Source: JBEVEP01 sp040512755
GTDB taxonomy: Bacteria > Pseudomonadota > Alphaproteobacteria > Rhizobiales > Rhizobiaceae
Length of the DNA: 5,641 nt
Direction: 5' to 3'
NCBI GenBank assembly: GCA_040512755.1
Contig: JBEVEP010000231.1
Coordinates: forward strand, 1-5,641
Shown: positions 1-5,641 of the stretch, one piece after another
How the letters are laid out: the number at the start of each line of letters is the position of its first letter
How positions within the stretch are numbered: position 1 is the stretch's first letter
The notes under the pieces: generated by a model
Told to the model about the DNA's origin: nothing
Seen by the model: only the letters and a program-made list of their open reading frames with translations
Databases searched by the model: none
Translations under genes and position numbers: made by a program

Positions 1-255
1 GTGGCTTTGGCGCAAGCTATCCGAGGCGTGCGTGAGCGTGGGGGTATCGCCATTGTGGTCGCCCACCGGCCCTCAGCGCTGACCAATCTCGACCAGATTC
101 TTGTGATGGCAGGCGGCACCGTGCAGGCTTTTGGCAGGAAAGCAGAGGTGCTCAGCCAGGTTTTGCGGGCCGCCGATACGCCTCAGTCCATCCCGACGGA
201 AGCCGAAGCCTTGAGGCGGCAACGTACGGTCGTCCCGTTGCATGAGAAAAGGTAG
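1..255 (+). CDS. Type I secretion ABC transporter, C-terminal end (partial, 5' end outside window)
   Basis: This is the last 84 codons of an ATPase/permease of the PrtD/AprD/HlyB class, the inner-membrane engine that powers one-step export of proteins through a TolC-type channel. The reading frame is open from base 1, so the GTG at 1-3 is an internal Val codon and not a start. The remnant begins in the helix after the expected Walker B/D-loop, which lies upstream. It contains the switch (H-loop) motif IVVAHRPSAL at about residues 18-27, with His22 as the gamma-phosphate-sensing histidine. The phrase AHRPSAL is typical of the PrtD-like branch. It then runs through the final beta strands (QILVMAGGTVQAFG) and the helix AEVLSQVL to a polar, probably disordered tail. 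The stop is TAG at 253-255. The adaptor gene follows 48 bases later on the same strand, the usual ABC-then-adaptor operon order. The family is secure; the cargo cannot be told from this fragment. Confidence 0.9.
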   Translation: MALAQAIRGVRERGGIAIVVAHRPSALTNLDQILVMAGGTVQAFGRKAEVLSQVLRAADTPQSIPTEAEALRRQRTVVPLHEKR

Positions 256-263
256 GTCCTTTG
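250..263 (+). promoter_or_regulatory. Shine-Dalgarno-like AGGTAGG followed by TTG, in a different frame from the adaptor
   Basis: A purine-rich AGGTAGG at 250-256 overlaps the stop codon of the ABC gene and lies 4-8 bases before a TTG at 261-263. This is the best ribosome-binding sequence in the 48-base gap. The TTG frame is not the adaptor frame. It reads 16 codons (MSKSFDPIFVRSRARV if TTG is read as Met) and stops at TGA 309-311, overlapping the assigned adaptor start at 304. It may be a translationally coupled leader, or the true adaptor start followed by a frameshift. Confidence 0.45.
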
Positions 264-303
264 TCGAAATCGTTCGATCCCATTTTCGTCAGAAGTCGCG
301 CCC

Positions 304-1650
304 GTGTCTGACGTGATCACGCCCTTCAAGCTGCCCGGTTCGCGGTCGGTTCATGTTGCCGAGAAATCCGGTGAAGGCATCCGGGGCAACATCCTGTTCG
401 GTTTGGCGGTATCAGTGCTGTTGGTTGGCGGCGTCGGGGCCTGGGCGGCGACGACCTCGCTCGCTGGGGCGGTGATTGCGGCCGGCAATGTGGTGGTCGA
501 GAGCAACTCCAAGAAGGTGCAGCACCAGACCGGCGGCATCGTCGGCGAGATCCTGGTCCGCGAGGGCGACCGGGTGGCGGCCGGCGACGTCGTCATCCGC
601 CTCGACGAGACCACCACTCGCGCCAATCTGCAGATTCTGGCCCAGCAGTATGACCGCACCGTCGCGCGGCAGGCGCGGCTGCAGGCCGAGCGGCTCGGGC
701 TGACCGGGATCAAGTTTCCGGACGAGCTTGTGCGGCGGGCGGCGGACCCGGATGTGGAGACCGTGCTGACCGGCGAGAAGGCGCTGTTTGAAAGCCGCAC
801 CAAGGCGCTGGCCGGCCAGAAGTCGCAGCTCGAGGCCCGCTCCGGCCAGCTCAAGCGGCAGATCGAAGGCCTCACCGCGCAGCGCAAGGCCACCGAGGAC
901 TCCGCGCGCTTGGTCGACAGGGACTTCACCAGCCTGCAGAAGCTCTACCAGAAGAAGCTGGTGTCGCTGGAGCGGGTCAGCGAGCTGCAGCTCGAACTGT
1001 CGCGGCTTCGGGGCGAAACCGGCCGGCTGTCCGCGGCGATCGCCGAGACCGAGGGCAAGATCAGCGAGACGGCGCTGCAGGCGATCCAGGTCGACGAGGA
1101 CATGCGCAAGGACGTCAACGAGGAGCTGCGCGAGCTCGACGGCAAGGAGGTCGAGCTGATCGAGCGCAAGGTGGTCGCCCAGGACCAGCTGACGCGCACC
1201 GAAATCCGCGCCCCGCAGTCCGGCATCGTGCAGGAGCTCGCCGTCCACACCGTCGGCGGCGTCATCTCGCCCGGCGAGACGCTGATGCTGATCGTGCCGG
1301 AAGAGGACCGGCTGGTCATCGACGCCATGGTGGCGCCGGCCAGCATCGACGACGTCAAGCCCGGACAGCCGGTGTCGATCCGGTTTCCGGCCTTCGACTT
1401 CGCCACCACGCCCGAATGCAAAGGAACCGTGCAGCGCGTCTCGGCCGACCTGATCAAGGACAGCCAGCGGCAGATCTCCTACTTCCTCGCCCGCATGACG
1501 CTGACCGACCAGGACACCTGCCTGCGCGACACCCGCCGCCTGCAGCCCGGCATGCCGGCCGAGGTCCATATCCAGACCGGCGAGCGCAACGTGCTCTCCT
1601 ACGTCATGAAGCCGCTGACCGACCAGATGAGCCGCGCATTCAGGGAGTAG
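304..1650 (+). CDS. HlyD/PrtE-family type I secretion periplasmic adaptor (membrane fusion protein)
   Basis: This 448-residue adaptor would bridge the inner-membrane ABC transporter and an outer-membrane TolC-type channel. It has a short cytosolic N-terminus, one membrane segment at about residues 29-50, and a first lipoyl-like half at about 61-108 (KKVQHQTGGIVGEILVREGD region). A long alpha-helical coiled-coil hairpin spans about 110-295. The second lipoyl half starts at the family motif TRTEIRAP (297-304), and a beta-barrel region spans about 330-430. Residues 413-435 fit the PROSITE HlyD signature position by position as I recall that pattern. The length is normal for the family. The start is uncertain: GTG at 304 is the only in-frame initiator after the upstream stop at 253-255, but it has no convincing Shine-Dalgarno sequence, and the good one at 250-256 serves a TTG in another frame. 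The N-terminus may therefore be incomplete. Two cysteines (372 and 406) lie in the periplasmic barrel. G+C is visibly higher than in the rest of the window. The cargo is unknown; rhizobial relatives (PrsE) export glycanases and RTX-like proteins. Confidence 0.93.
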   Translation: MSDVITPFKLPGSRSVHVAEKSGEGIRGNILFGLAVSVLLVGGVGAWAATTSLAGAVIAAGNVVVESNSKKVQHQTGGIVGEILVREGDRVAAGDVVIRLDETTTRANLQILAQQYDRTVARQARLQAERLGLTGIKFPDELVRRAADPDVETVLTGEKALFESRTKALAGQKSQLEARSGQLKRQIEGLTAQRKATEDSARLVDRDFTSLQKLYQKKLVSLERVSELQLELSRLRGETGRLSAAIAETEGKISETALQAIQVDEDMRKDVNEELRELDGKEVELIERKVVAQDQLTRTEIRAPQSGIVQELAVHTVGGVISPGETLMLIVPEEDRLVIDAMVAPASIDDVKPGQPVSIRFPAFDFATTPECKGTVQRVSADLIKDSQRQISYFLARMTLTDQDTCLRDTRRLQPGMPAEVHIQTGERNVLSYVMKPLTDQMSRAFRE

Positions 1651-1670
1651 CGACGCTTCTTCAGGTTTAT

Positions 1671-3689
1671 CTACGGTTTCAGTCTGGCCTGGCCGGTCGA
1701 TCTCGGAGCTTCCATGTAGACGTCGCCAGAGACGCCGACGGCCGGCCTGTATCCGGCCGGAACAAGCTGCGTACTGGAAGTTCCTGAAACCGGATTGGGA
1801 TCGAGGTCGCCGGCGGGCAGACGAAGCGCATCCGTCTTTTCTAGCGCGGCCTTCAGTCGCTTGTCCCTTTCGTAGACGTCGGCGAAATACTCAACGTTGC
1901 CGCTGCTATCCGGCCAGGCAGTGAAATAGGCCACATAAACCGGAATCTTGCGAGTGACCTTCTCGGAGGAATGACCTTGCTTCAGCCGCTCCACGACATA
2001 GTCGACAGATTTTCCAAGGACGGCGGCGGCCATCTCCCGGGGCTGCTGAAGACGCACACATCCATGGCTGAAAGCGCGCATGTCACGCCCGAACAACTCC
2101 TTTTGCGGTGTGTCGTGCATGTAAATGGCGTGCTTGTTGGGGAACAGAATTTTCAGTTCGCCAAGCGCGTTTGCTTCGCTGGGCGTCTGCCTGACGCTGT
2201 ATGGAACTTTCGCGCCGTATGCGCCCCAGTTGATCGCTGATGACGGTATGCGCCGCCCCTTGGAATCCGTCACCTCATAGCCGGAACGGTCAAGATAGCC
2301 GGGATCGCGGCGCAGCCGCGGCAACATCTCGTTGACGAGGATCGACTGTGGGACGCCCCAATACGGGTTGTAGTCGACCTGTTCGATCTCATCATAGAAA
2401 AAGCTTGTCTGATTGGTCGGTTTGCCGACCACAATTCGCATTTTCAGTTTTTCCGAGCCGCCCTGGAAATAGGAGGCCGTAAAGGCCGGCTGATTGATGA
2501 ACACGCGCGTGCCGCCCAGGTCGGATGGCAGCCAGCGCAGTTGCTCGAGAGCCAACATCACCTTCTCGATCCGCTCGGCCCGCGATGAACCGGCAATCGC
2601 TGCGACCGTACGGGGACCGATCACACCGTCAGGCTTGAGCCCCGCCCTCTCCTGTGCAGCTTTCACGACCGGAACGAGTTCGTCGGCATAGAGCTGGCTT
2701 TGGCCAAGCCGCGCCAGAACTTCTCCATCAGCGTTCTGCTCGTCGATAGAGCGGGCGATTAGTTGGAGGACGTTGGGCAACTCTGAGCTGGTTTCGCCCG
2801 GCTTCAGCAGCAGTTCGGAATTCACGATGATTTCGTTTTCCTGGCTCGCCTTCAGAGCCTCGAGCTCGACGCGCAGCGCCTGGTATTCAGGATTCTGTGG
2901 ATGCCGCGATTCCAGGTAGGTGCGCACCTGCTGGGTATGGGCAAGCGTTTTCAGAACGCCAGAAAGGTCCAAAGCCTTCGCTGGAAAGTCGTGATAGCCC
3001 GACAGCCGGTTCGGATCGACGCGGCCATTCTGCGCATCGCTCACATAACGCAAGACACGCGCCGAAAGCGTCATCTCGAAGCGGATCAGATCGCGAAGAC
3101 GGTCGGCGGTGCGATCAAGTGAGAAGGATGCAGGCGGGATAGCAACATTGTATTCGGCAGAGTCCAGTCCATGTCCGTCCGCCTCACCGAGCACACGAAC
3201 AGCCTCCTGTGCTCGACCGTTGGCATAAAGGCCCGAAACCCAGATGAAATCCGGGTTTGCGGCATAGTAGTCAGCCAGCGCCTTCGCTATTCCCGGCTCG
3301 GCGGCAAGGTCAAACCCATCCAGGCCGGCAATTGCTTCGCGAAACATCCGGCCGGTCAACACCGGCTCGAACCCCGTTGCGCGCACCGCAGAAAGAGCCG
3401 CAAAGTTCGTGCGCACGAGTGCGTCTGCCTTGTAGTCATAATAGGACGGACCGGTGACTTTTGGCGCGTAATTGGATGGACGGGCGGCTCTCGGTCTGAC
3501 CGCACGCTGTCGCGGTTGCCTGTACGGGACGCGCACACCAGCTCCCCGCTCTCGCTGCTGAAACCTCTGGCCGCCGCCGCCAAAAAGCAAATCGAACAGG
3601 CCCTGCGCATCAGCCCTTGGCGAGCCGAATGCTAGTGTCGCTGCCAGAACGGCAAGCGGGAGCGATGCAGTCTTGCGTGAAATTTTCAT
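1671..3689 (-). CDS. Secreted L,D-transpeptidase, YcbB/LdtD type (murein cross-linking)
   Basis: This 672-residue periplasmic enzyme would form 3-3 peptidoglycan cross-links or attach proteins to murein by attacking an L,D bond through a cysteine thioester. It has a Sec signal peptide (MKISRK, a hydrophobic core at 8-22, and AxA cleavage after ADA at 26-28). An Arg-rich linker follows (10 Arg within residues 42-70). A YcbB-type scaffold domain spans about 100-300, with YYAANPDFIW near 141 and LRYVSDAQNGRVDP near 213-226. A peptidoglycan-binding repeat spans about 320-372 (DGVIGPRTVAAI, Gly355). The YkuD catalytic domain spans about 395-565, with HDTP (His525) and the active-site motif SHGCVR (Ser541 to Arg546, nucleophile Cys544). 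The tail KIPVYVAYFTAWPD is the usual YcbB C-terminal strand. All catalytic elements are intact. ATG at 3689 is preferred to the adjacent TTG at 3692; GGTGAT just upstream is a fair Shine-Dalgarno sequence. The gene is transcribed toward the adaptor, with 20 bases between the stops, and divergently from the fumarase. Rhizobiales carry many Ldt paralogues; which one this is cannot be decided here. Confidence 0.95.
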   Translation of the reverse strand: MKISRKTASLPLAVLAATLAFGSPRADAQGLFDLLFGGGGQRFQQRERGAGVRVPYRQPRQRAVRPRAARPSNYAPKVTGPSYYDYKADALVRTNFAALSAVRATGFEPVLTGRMFREAIAGLDGFDLAAEPGIAKALADYYAANPDFIWVSGLYANGRAQEAVRVLGEADGHGLDSAEYNVAIPPASFSLDRTADRLRDLIRFEMTLSARVLRYVSDAQNGRVDPNRLSGYHDFPAKALDLSGVLKTLAHTQQVRTYLESRHPQNPEYQALRVELEALKASQENEIIVNSELLLKPGETSSELPNVLQLIARSIDEQNADGEVLARLGQSQLYADELVPVVKAAQERAGLKPDGVIGPRTVAAIAGSSRAERIEKVMLALEQLRWLPSDLGGTRVFINQPAFTASYFQGGSEKLKMRIVVGKPTNQTSFFYDEIEQVDYNPYWGVPQSILVNEMLPRLRRDPGYLDRSGYEVTDSKGRRIPSSAINWGAYGAKVPYSVRQTPSEANALGELKILFPNKHAIYMHDTPQKELFGRDMRAFSHGCVRLQQPREMAAAVLGKSVDYVVERLKQGHSSEKVTRKIPVYVAYFTAWPDSSGNVEYFADVYERDKRLKAALEKTDALRLPAGDLDPNPVSGTSSTQLVPAGYRPAVGVSGDVYMEAPRSTGQARLKP

Positions 3690-3702
3690 CAATCACCCGT
3701 CA

Positions 3703-3720
3703 CCGGAGCGAAAGCACCGG
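3703..3720 (-). other. Small hairpin in the transpeptidase 5' leader
   Basis: CCGG/CCGG arms enclose a single mismatch, then two further G-C pairs (GC/GC) and a four-base loop. On the transpeptidase mRNA the loop is UUUC; on the other strand it is GAAA, a GNRA-type loop. The element ends 13 bases upstream of the ATG at 3689, immediately before the GGTGAT ribosome-binding sequence. It could influence translation, but it is short and may be chance. Confidence 0.25.
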
Positions 3721-3790
3721 TTTCCCCGTCTTTGCCGATTGCAGCGGCGCCGCCCCATTCTACCTTCGCCAAAGGCGGATATGAGGCACG

Positions 3791-3819
3791 ATTATAGTGT
3801 TTCATAGCAATTTGGTTAA
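3791..3819 (-). promoter_or_regulatory. Sigma70-type promoter of the L,D-transpeptidase gene
   Basis: Reading the minus strand, TTAACC (3819-3814) is followed by exactly 17 bases and then a perfect TATAAT (3796-3791). The expected transcription start is near 3784, giving a leader of roughly 95 bases before the ATG at 3689. The TATAAT and the ideal spacing make this the strongest promoter-like sequence in the window. The -35 (TTAACC versus TTGACA) is weak, which would fit dependence on an activator. Confidence 0.6.
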
Positions 3820-3830
3820 GCTTTTATAAA
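3801..3830 (+). promoter_or_regulatory. Weak candidate promoter for the fumarase gene
   Basis: On the plus strand, TTCATA (3801-3806) and TATAAA (3825-3830) are separated by 18 bases, giving a predicted start near 3837 and a leader of about 120 bases. The -35 matches TTGACA at four of six positions. It overlaps the divergent transpeptidase promoter, so the two would compete or share control. I saw no better plus-strand candidate between here and the start codon at 3959. Confidence 0.22.
3815..3830 (-). promoter_or_regulatory. Near-match to a CtrA box overlapping the transpeptidase -35
   Basis: The minus strand reads TTTA-N7-TTAAC (3830 down to 3815), one mismatch from the CtrA consensus TTAA-N7-TTAAC. 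The second half site forms most of the -35 element, TTAACC. CtrA is the cell-cycle response regulator of Rhizobiales and Caulobacter, and activated promoters often carry its box over the -35. One match in an A+T-rich patch can arise by chance, so this is a candidate only. Confidence 0.35.
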
Positions 3831-3847
3831 TTCCGGATCCCGCGCGA

Positions 3848-3861
3848 TGAGCCTCCGCTCA
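3848..3861. promoter_or_regulatory. Perfect 5-bp dyad TGAGC-N4-GCTCA upstream of the fumarase gene
   Basis: TGAGC (3848-3852) and GCTCA (3857-3861) are exact inverted repeats separated by CTCC. The dyad lies about 17 bases downstream of the candidate -10 for the fumarase gene, where an operator or a small leader hairpin could sit. It resembles but does not match the rhizobial iron-response layout TGA-N9-TCA, because the spacing here is 8. No regulator can be named. Confidence 0.2.
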
Positions 3862-3947
3862 AAGTATCGCCGACTTCGCAATGCGGCTGTACGCACAATG
3901 GACATTTCTCGCAACCATACTAAAAGACCGCAACTTTTGCTGCTGCC

Positions 3948-3952
3948 AGGAG
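3948..3952 (+). promoter_or_regulatory. Ribosome-binding site that decides the fumarase start
   Basis: AGGAG ends six bases before the ATG at 3959. This favours the 539-residue protein over an upstream in-frame ATG at 3881. The 26 extra residues from that ATG include a CCC run and resemble no known fumarase N-terminus. Confidence 0.85.
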
Positions 3953-3958
3953 CGCATT

Positions 3959-5578
3959 ATGGCCGATCCGGCTTTCGCCGACCTGTTTCCGCTTGGTAAA
4001 GACGAAACCCCCTACAGAAAGCTGACATCCGACTTCGTTTCCACCGACTTTTTCAAGGGTCAGGAGATACTGAGCGTTGACGCCGAAGGGCTTCGGCTGC
4101 TTTCGGAAACCGCGTTTGCGGATATCAACCATTTGCTTCGTCCCGGTCATCTCAAGCAACTTGCGCATATCCTCGAAGATCCGGAGGCGACCGACAATGA
4201 CCGCTTCGTAGCCTACGATCTTCTGAAAAACGCCAATATAGCGGCGGGTGGTGTCCTGCCGATGTGCCAGGATACCGGGACGGCGATCATCATGGGAAAG
4301 AAGGGACGTCGCGTCTGGACGGAAGGCGGCGACGCTGAAGCGCTTGGCCAAGGCGTTCTTGACGCCTACGAGCGCAAGAACCTTCGTTATTCGCAGCTCG
4401 CACCTGTCTCAATGTTCGAAGAGAAGAACACCAGGAACAATCTGCCAGCGCAGATCGAGATCTACGAGGAAGGTGAGGACGCCTACAAGTTTCTGTTCGT
4501 CGCCAAGGGCGGCGGCTCTGCCAACAAGACTTTCCTATACCAGGGCACGCCGGCCCTGCTGACCCATGACCGGCTGATCGAATTCCTCAAGGAGAAGATA
4601 CTTACTCTCGGGACCGCTGCATGTCCGCCCTATCACCTGGCCATCGTGATCGGCGGCACCTCGGCCGAGATGACATTGAAGACTGTGAAGCTCGCCTCCG
4701 CCCGCTACCTGGACGGACTGCCTTCATCCGGGAGCATGTCGGGCCATGCCTTCCGTGATCTCGGGATGGAAGAGGAAATTCACAAGCTCACGCAATCGCT
4801 CGGCGTTGGCGCACAGTTCGGCGGAAAGTATTTCTGCCATGACGTCAGAGTGATCCGCCTCCCCCGTCACGGCGCATCCCTGCCAATCGGGCTCGGCGTC
4901 TCGTGCTCAGCCGACCGGCAGGCGCTTGGCAAAATTACCAAGGACGGGATTTACCTGGAGGAGTTGGAAGCCAACCCTGCTCGCTACATGCCGGACATAG
5001 ACGAGGAGAAACTCACCGACCATGTGGTGCGCATCGACCTCAATCAGCCGATGAGCTTGATTCTGAGCGAACTCTCCAAACATCCTGTAAAAACACGGCT
5101 TTCCCTTTCGGGACCGATCATCGTCGCGCGCGATCTCGCGCACGCGAAAATCCGCGAACGGCTTGAGAATGGCGAACAAATGCCCGCCTATTTCAAGGAC
5201 CATCCGGTCTATTACGCCGGGCCTGCGAAAACGCCCGCTGGCTATGCTTCCGGGTCCTTCGGCCCAACGACTGCTGGCCGAATGGACTCGTTCGTCGACC
5301 AGTTCCAATCCTTCGGCGGATCGATGGTGATGCTTGCCAAGGGCAATCGGTCACGGCAGGTGCGCGAAGCTTGCGCCAAACATGCCGGTTTCTACCTCGG
5401 ATCAATCGGCGGCCCTGCCGCTCGCCTCGCCCAGGACTGTATTCGCAAGGTGGACGTGCTCGAGTACCCGGAACTCGGTATGGAAGCGATATGGAAGATC
5501 GAAGTCGAAGATTTTCCGGACTTCATCGTCATTGACGACAAGGGCAACGACTTTTTCAAGGAGCTGAACCTGGGCTGA
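3959..5578 (+). CDS. fumA: Class I fumarate hydratase (iron-sulfur, FumA/FumB type)
   Basis: This 539-residue cytosolic enzyme reversibly hydrates fumarate to L-malate in the TCA cycle using an oxygen-sensitive [4Fe-4S] cluster. The N-terminal fumerase domain covers roughly residues 50-320 and the C-terminal fumerase domain about 325-530. The cluster ligands are Cys103 (in PMCQDTG), Cys222 (in AACPPYH) and Cys316 (in GVSCSAD). Their spacings of 119 and 94 equal those I recall for E. coli FumA (105, 224, 318). Using the Leishmania major enzyme as recalled, with a constant offset of 30, the active-site residues are all present: Gln104, Asp105, Arg143, Gly186, His304, Arg391, Thr437 (proposed catalytic base), Arg441 and Lys461. 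The length is typical, and no frameshift or missing residue was seen. ATG at 3959 is chosen for its AGGAG ribosome-binding site. The gene stands alone, divergent from the transpeptidase, with no TCA-cycle neighbour in view. The symbol follows E. coli usage; some alphaproteobacteria call this gene fumB or simply fum. Confidence 0.97.
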   Translation: MADPAFADLFPLGKDETPYRKLTSDFVSTDFFKGQEILSVDAEGLRLLSETAFADINHLLRPGHLKQLAHILEDPEATDNDRFVAYDLLKNANIAAGGVLPMCQDTGTAIIMGKKGRRVWTEGGDAEALGQGVLDAYERKNLRYSQLAPVSMFEEKNTRNNLPAQIEIYEEGEDAYKFLFVAKGGGSANKTFLYQGTPALLTHDRLIEFLKEKILTLGTAACPPYHLAIVIGGTSAEMTLKTVKLASARYLDGLPSSGSMSGHAFRDLGMEEEIHKLTQSLGVGAQFGGKYFCHDVRVIRLPRHGASLPIGLGVSCSADRQALGKITKDGIYLEELEANPARYMPDIDEEKLTDHVVRIDLNQPMSLILSELSKHPVKTRLSLSGPIIVARDLAHAKIRERLENGEQMPAYFKDHPVYYAGPAKTPAGYASGSFGPTTAGRMDSFVDQFQSFGGSMVMLAKGNRSRQVREACAKHAGFYLGSIGGPAARLAQDCIRKVDVLEYPELGMEAIWKIEVEDFPDFIVIDDKGNDFFKELNLG

Positions 5579-5582
5579 GCGT

Positions 5583-5621
5583 GTCGCCCGGAGGTAGCCC
5601 GGCGACTGTTCATCAGTTTTT
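5583..5621 (+). terminator. Stem-loop after the fumarase gene, possible weak terminator
   Basis: GTCGCC (5583-5588) pairs with GGCGAC (5601-5606). The stem continues after one C-C mismatch with two G-C pairs around a six-base loop. It starts four bases after the TGA stop (5576-5578). A TTTTT run occurs only at 5617-5621, ten bases beyond the stem, so this is not a canonical intrinsic terminator. It may mark the transcript end or be a 3'-end stabilising hairpin. Confidence 0.35.
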
Positions 5622-5641
5622 CACGCAGGGTTGTTCAAGGC

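Noticed and set aside
412..1569. Long open frame (385 codons) on the minus strand opposite the adaptor, plus another at 351-929.
   Set aside because: These mirror a G+C-rich coding strand whose codon bias removes stops from the antisense frames. The translations are low-complexity (Leu/Asp/Arg/His-rich or Ser/Arg-rich) with no domain, while the plus strand encodes a clear HlyD protein.
1740..1758. GGCCGG-N7-CCGGCC inverted repeat near the convergent gene ends, considered as a terminator.
   Set aside because: It lies inside the transpeptidase coding region (encoding the AGYRPAV part), has no T-run on either strand, and is explained by G+C-rich codons.
3171..3635. Plus-strand open frame of 154 codons opposite the transpeptidase N-terminus, with smaller ones at 2897-3142 and 1971-2240.
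   Set aside because: There is no recognisable domain or convincing ribosome site, and the opposite strand encodes a complete, well-supported protein.
3848..3861. Dyad considered as an iron-responsive (RirA/IRO-type) operator for the iron-sulfur fumarase.
   Set aside because: The IRO motif as I know it is TGA-N9-TCA; here the spacing is 8 and no flanking consensus is evident. It is kept only as an unnamed dyad.
3881..3958. Upstream in-frame ATG that would extend the fumarase by 26 residues.
   Set aside because: It lacks a ribosome-binding site, the added residues resemble no fumarase N-terminus, and ATG 3959 has AGGAG at ideal spacing.
1..5641. Whole-window search by eye for CRISPR repeats, insertion-sequence ends, tRNA genes, toxin-antitoxin pairs or defence genes.
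   Set aside because: No spaced direct repeats, transposase, cloverleaf or small gene pair was seen; almost all bases are accounted for by four ordinary genes.

Overview
This window looks like chromosomal DNA of an alphaproteobacterium, most likely of the Rhizobiales (Mesorhizobium/Phyllobacteriaceae-like). The reasons are the high G+C content, a PrtD/PrtE-type type I secretion pair, an alphaproteobacterial YcbB-type L,D-transpeptidase with an Arg-rich N-terminal linker, and a class I fumarase. The genus is inferred from gene character and not proven by a marker gene.

Layout: (1) Positions 1-255 (+) hold the 3' end of a type I secretion ABC transporter gene that begins outside the window. (2) Positions 304-1650 (+) hold the HlyD/PrtE-family periplasmic adaptor that partners with it. 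Its translation start is unusual: the only good Shine-Dalgarno sequence precedes a TTG in another frame. (3) Positions 1671-3689 (-) hold a full-length secreted L,D-transpeptidase (murein cross-linking), convergent with the adaptor and separated from it by only 20 bases. (4) Positions 3690-3958 are a divergent intergenic region. It has a good sigma70-type promoter for the transpeptidase (TTAACC-17-TATAAT), whose -35 overlaps a near-match to a CtrA box. A weaker candidate promoter and a small dyad face the other way. (5) Positions 3959-5578 (+) hold a complete class I (iron-sulfur) fumarate hydratase with all three cluster cysteines and the recognised active-site residues, followed by a stem-loop at 5583-5606.

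The ABC transporter and adaptor would form the inner-membrane part of a TolC-dependent exporter; no cargo protein or TolC gene is in view. The transpeptidase acts on the cell wall in the periplasm, and the fumarase works in the cytosolic TCA cycle. Nothing indicates that these three units share a pathway. No mobile element, CRISPR array, tRNA, rRNA or phage gene was seen, and no gene here looks like part of an undescribed system. The points most worth following up are the adaptor start region and the possible CtrA control of the transpeptidase.
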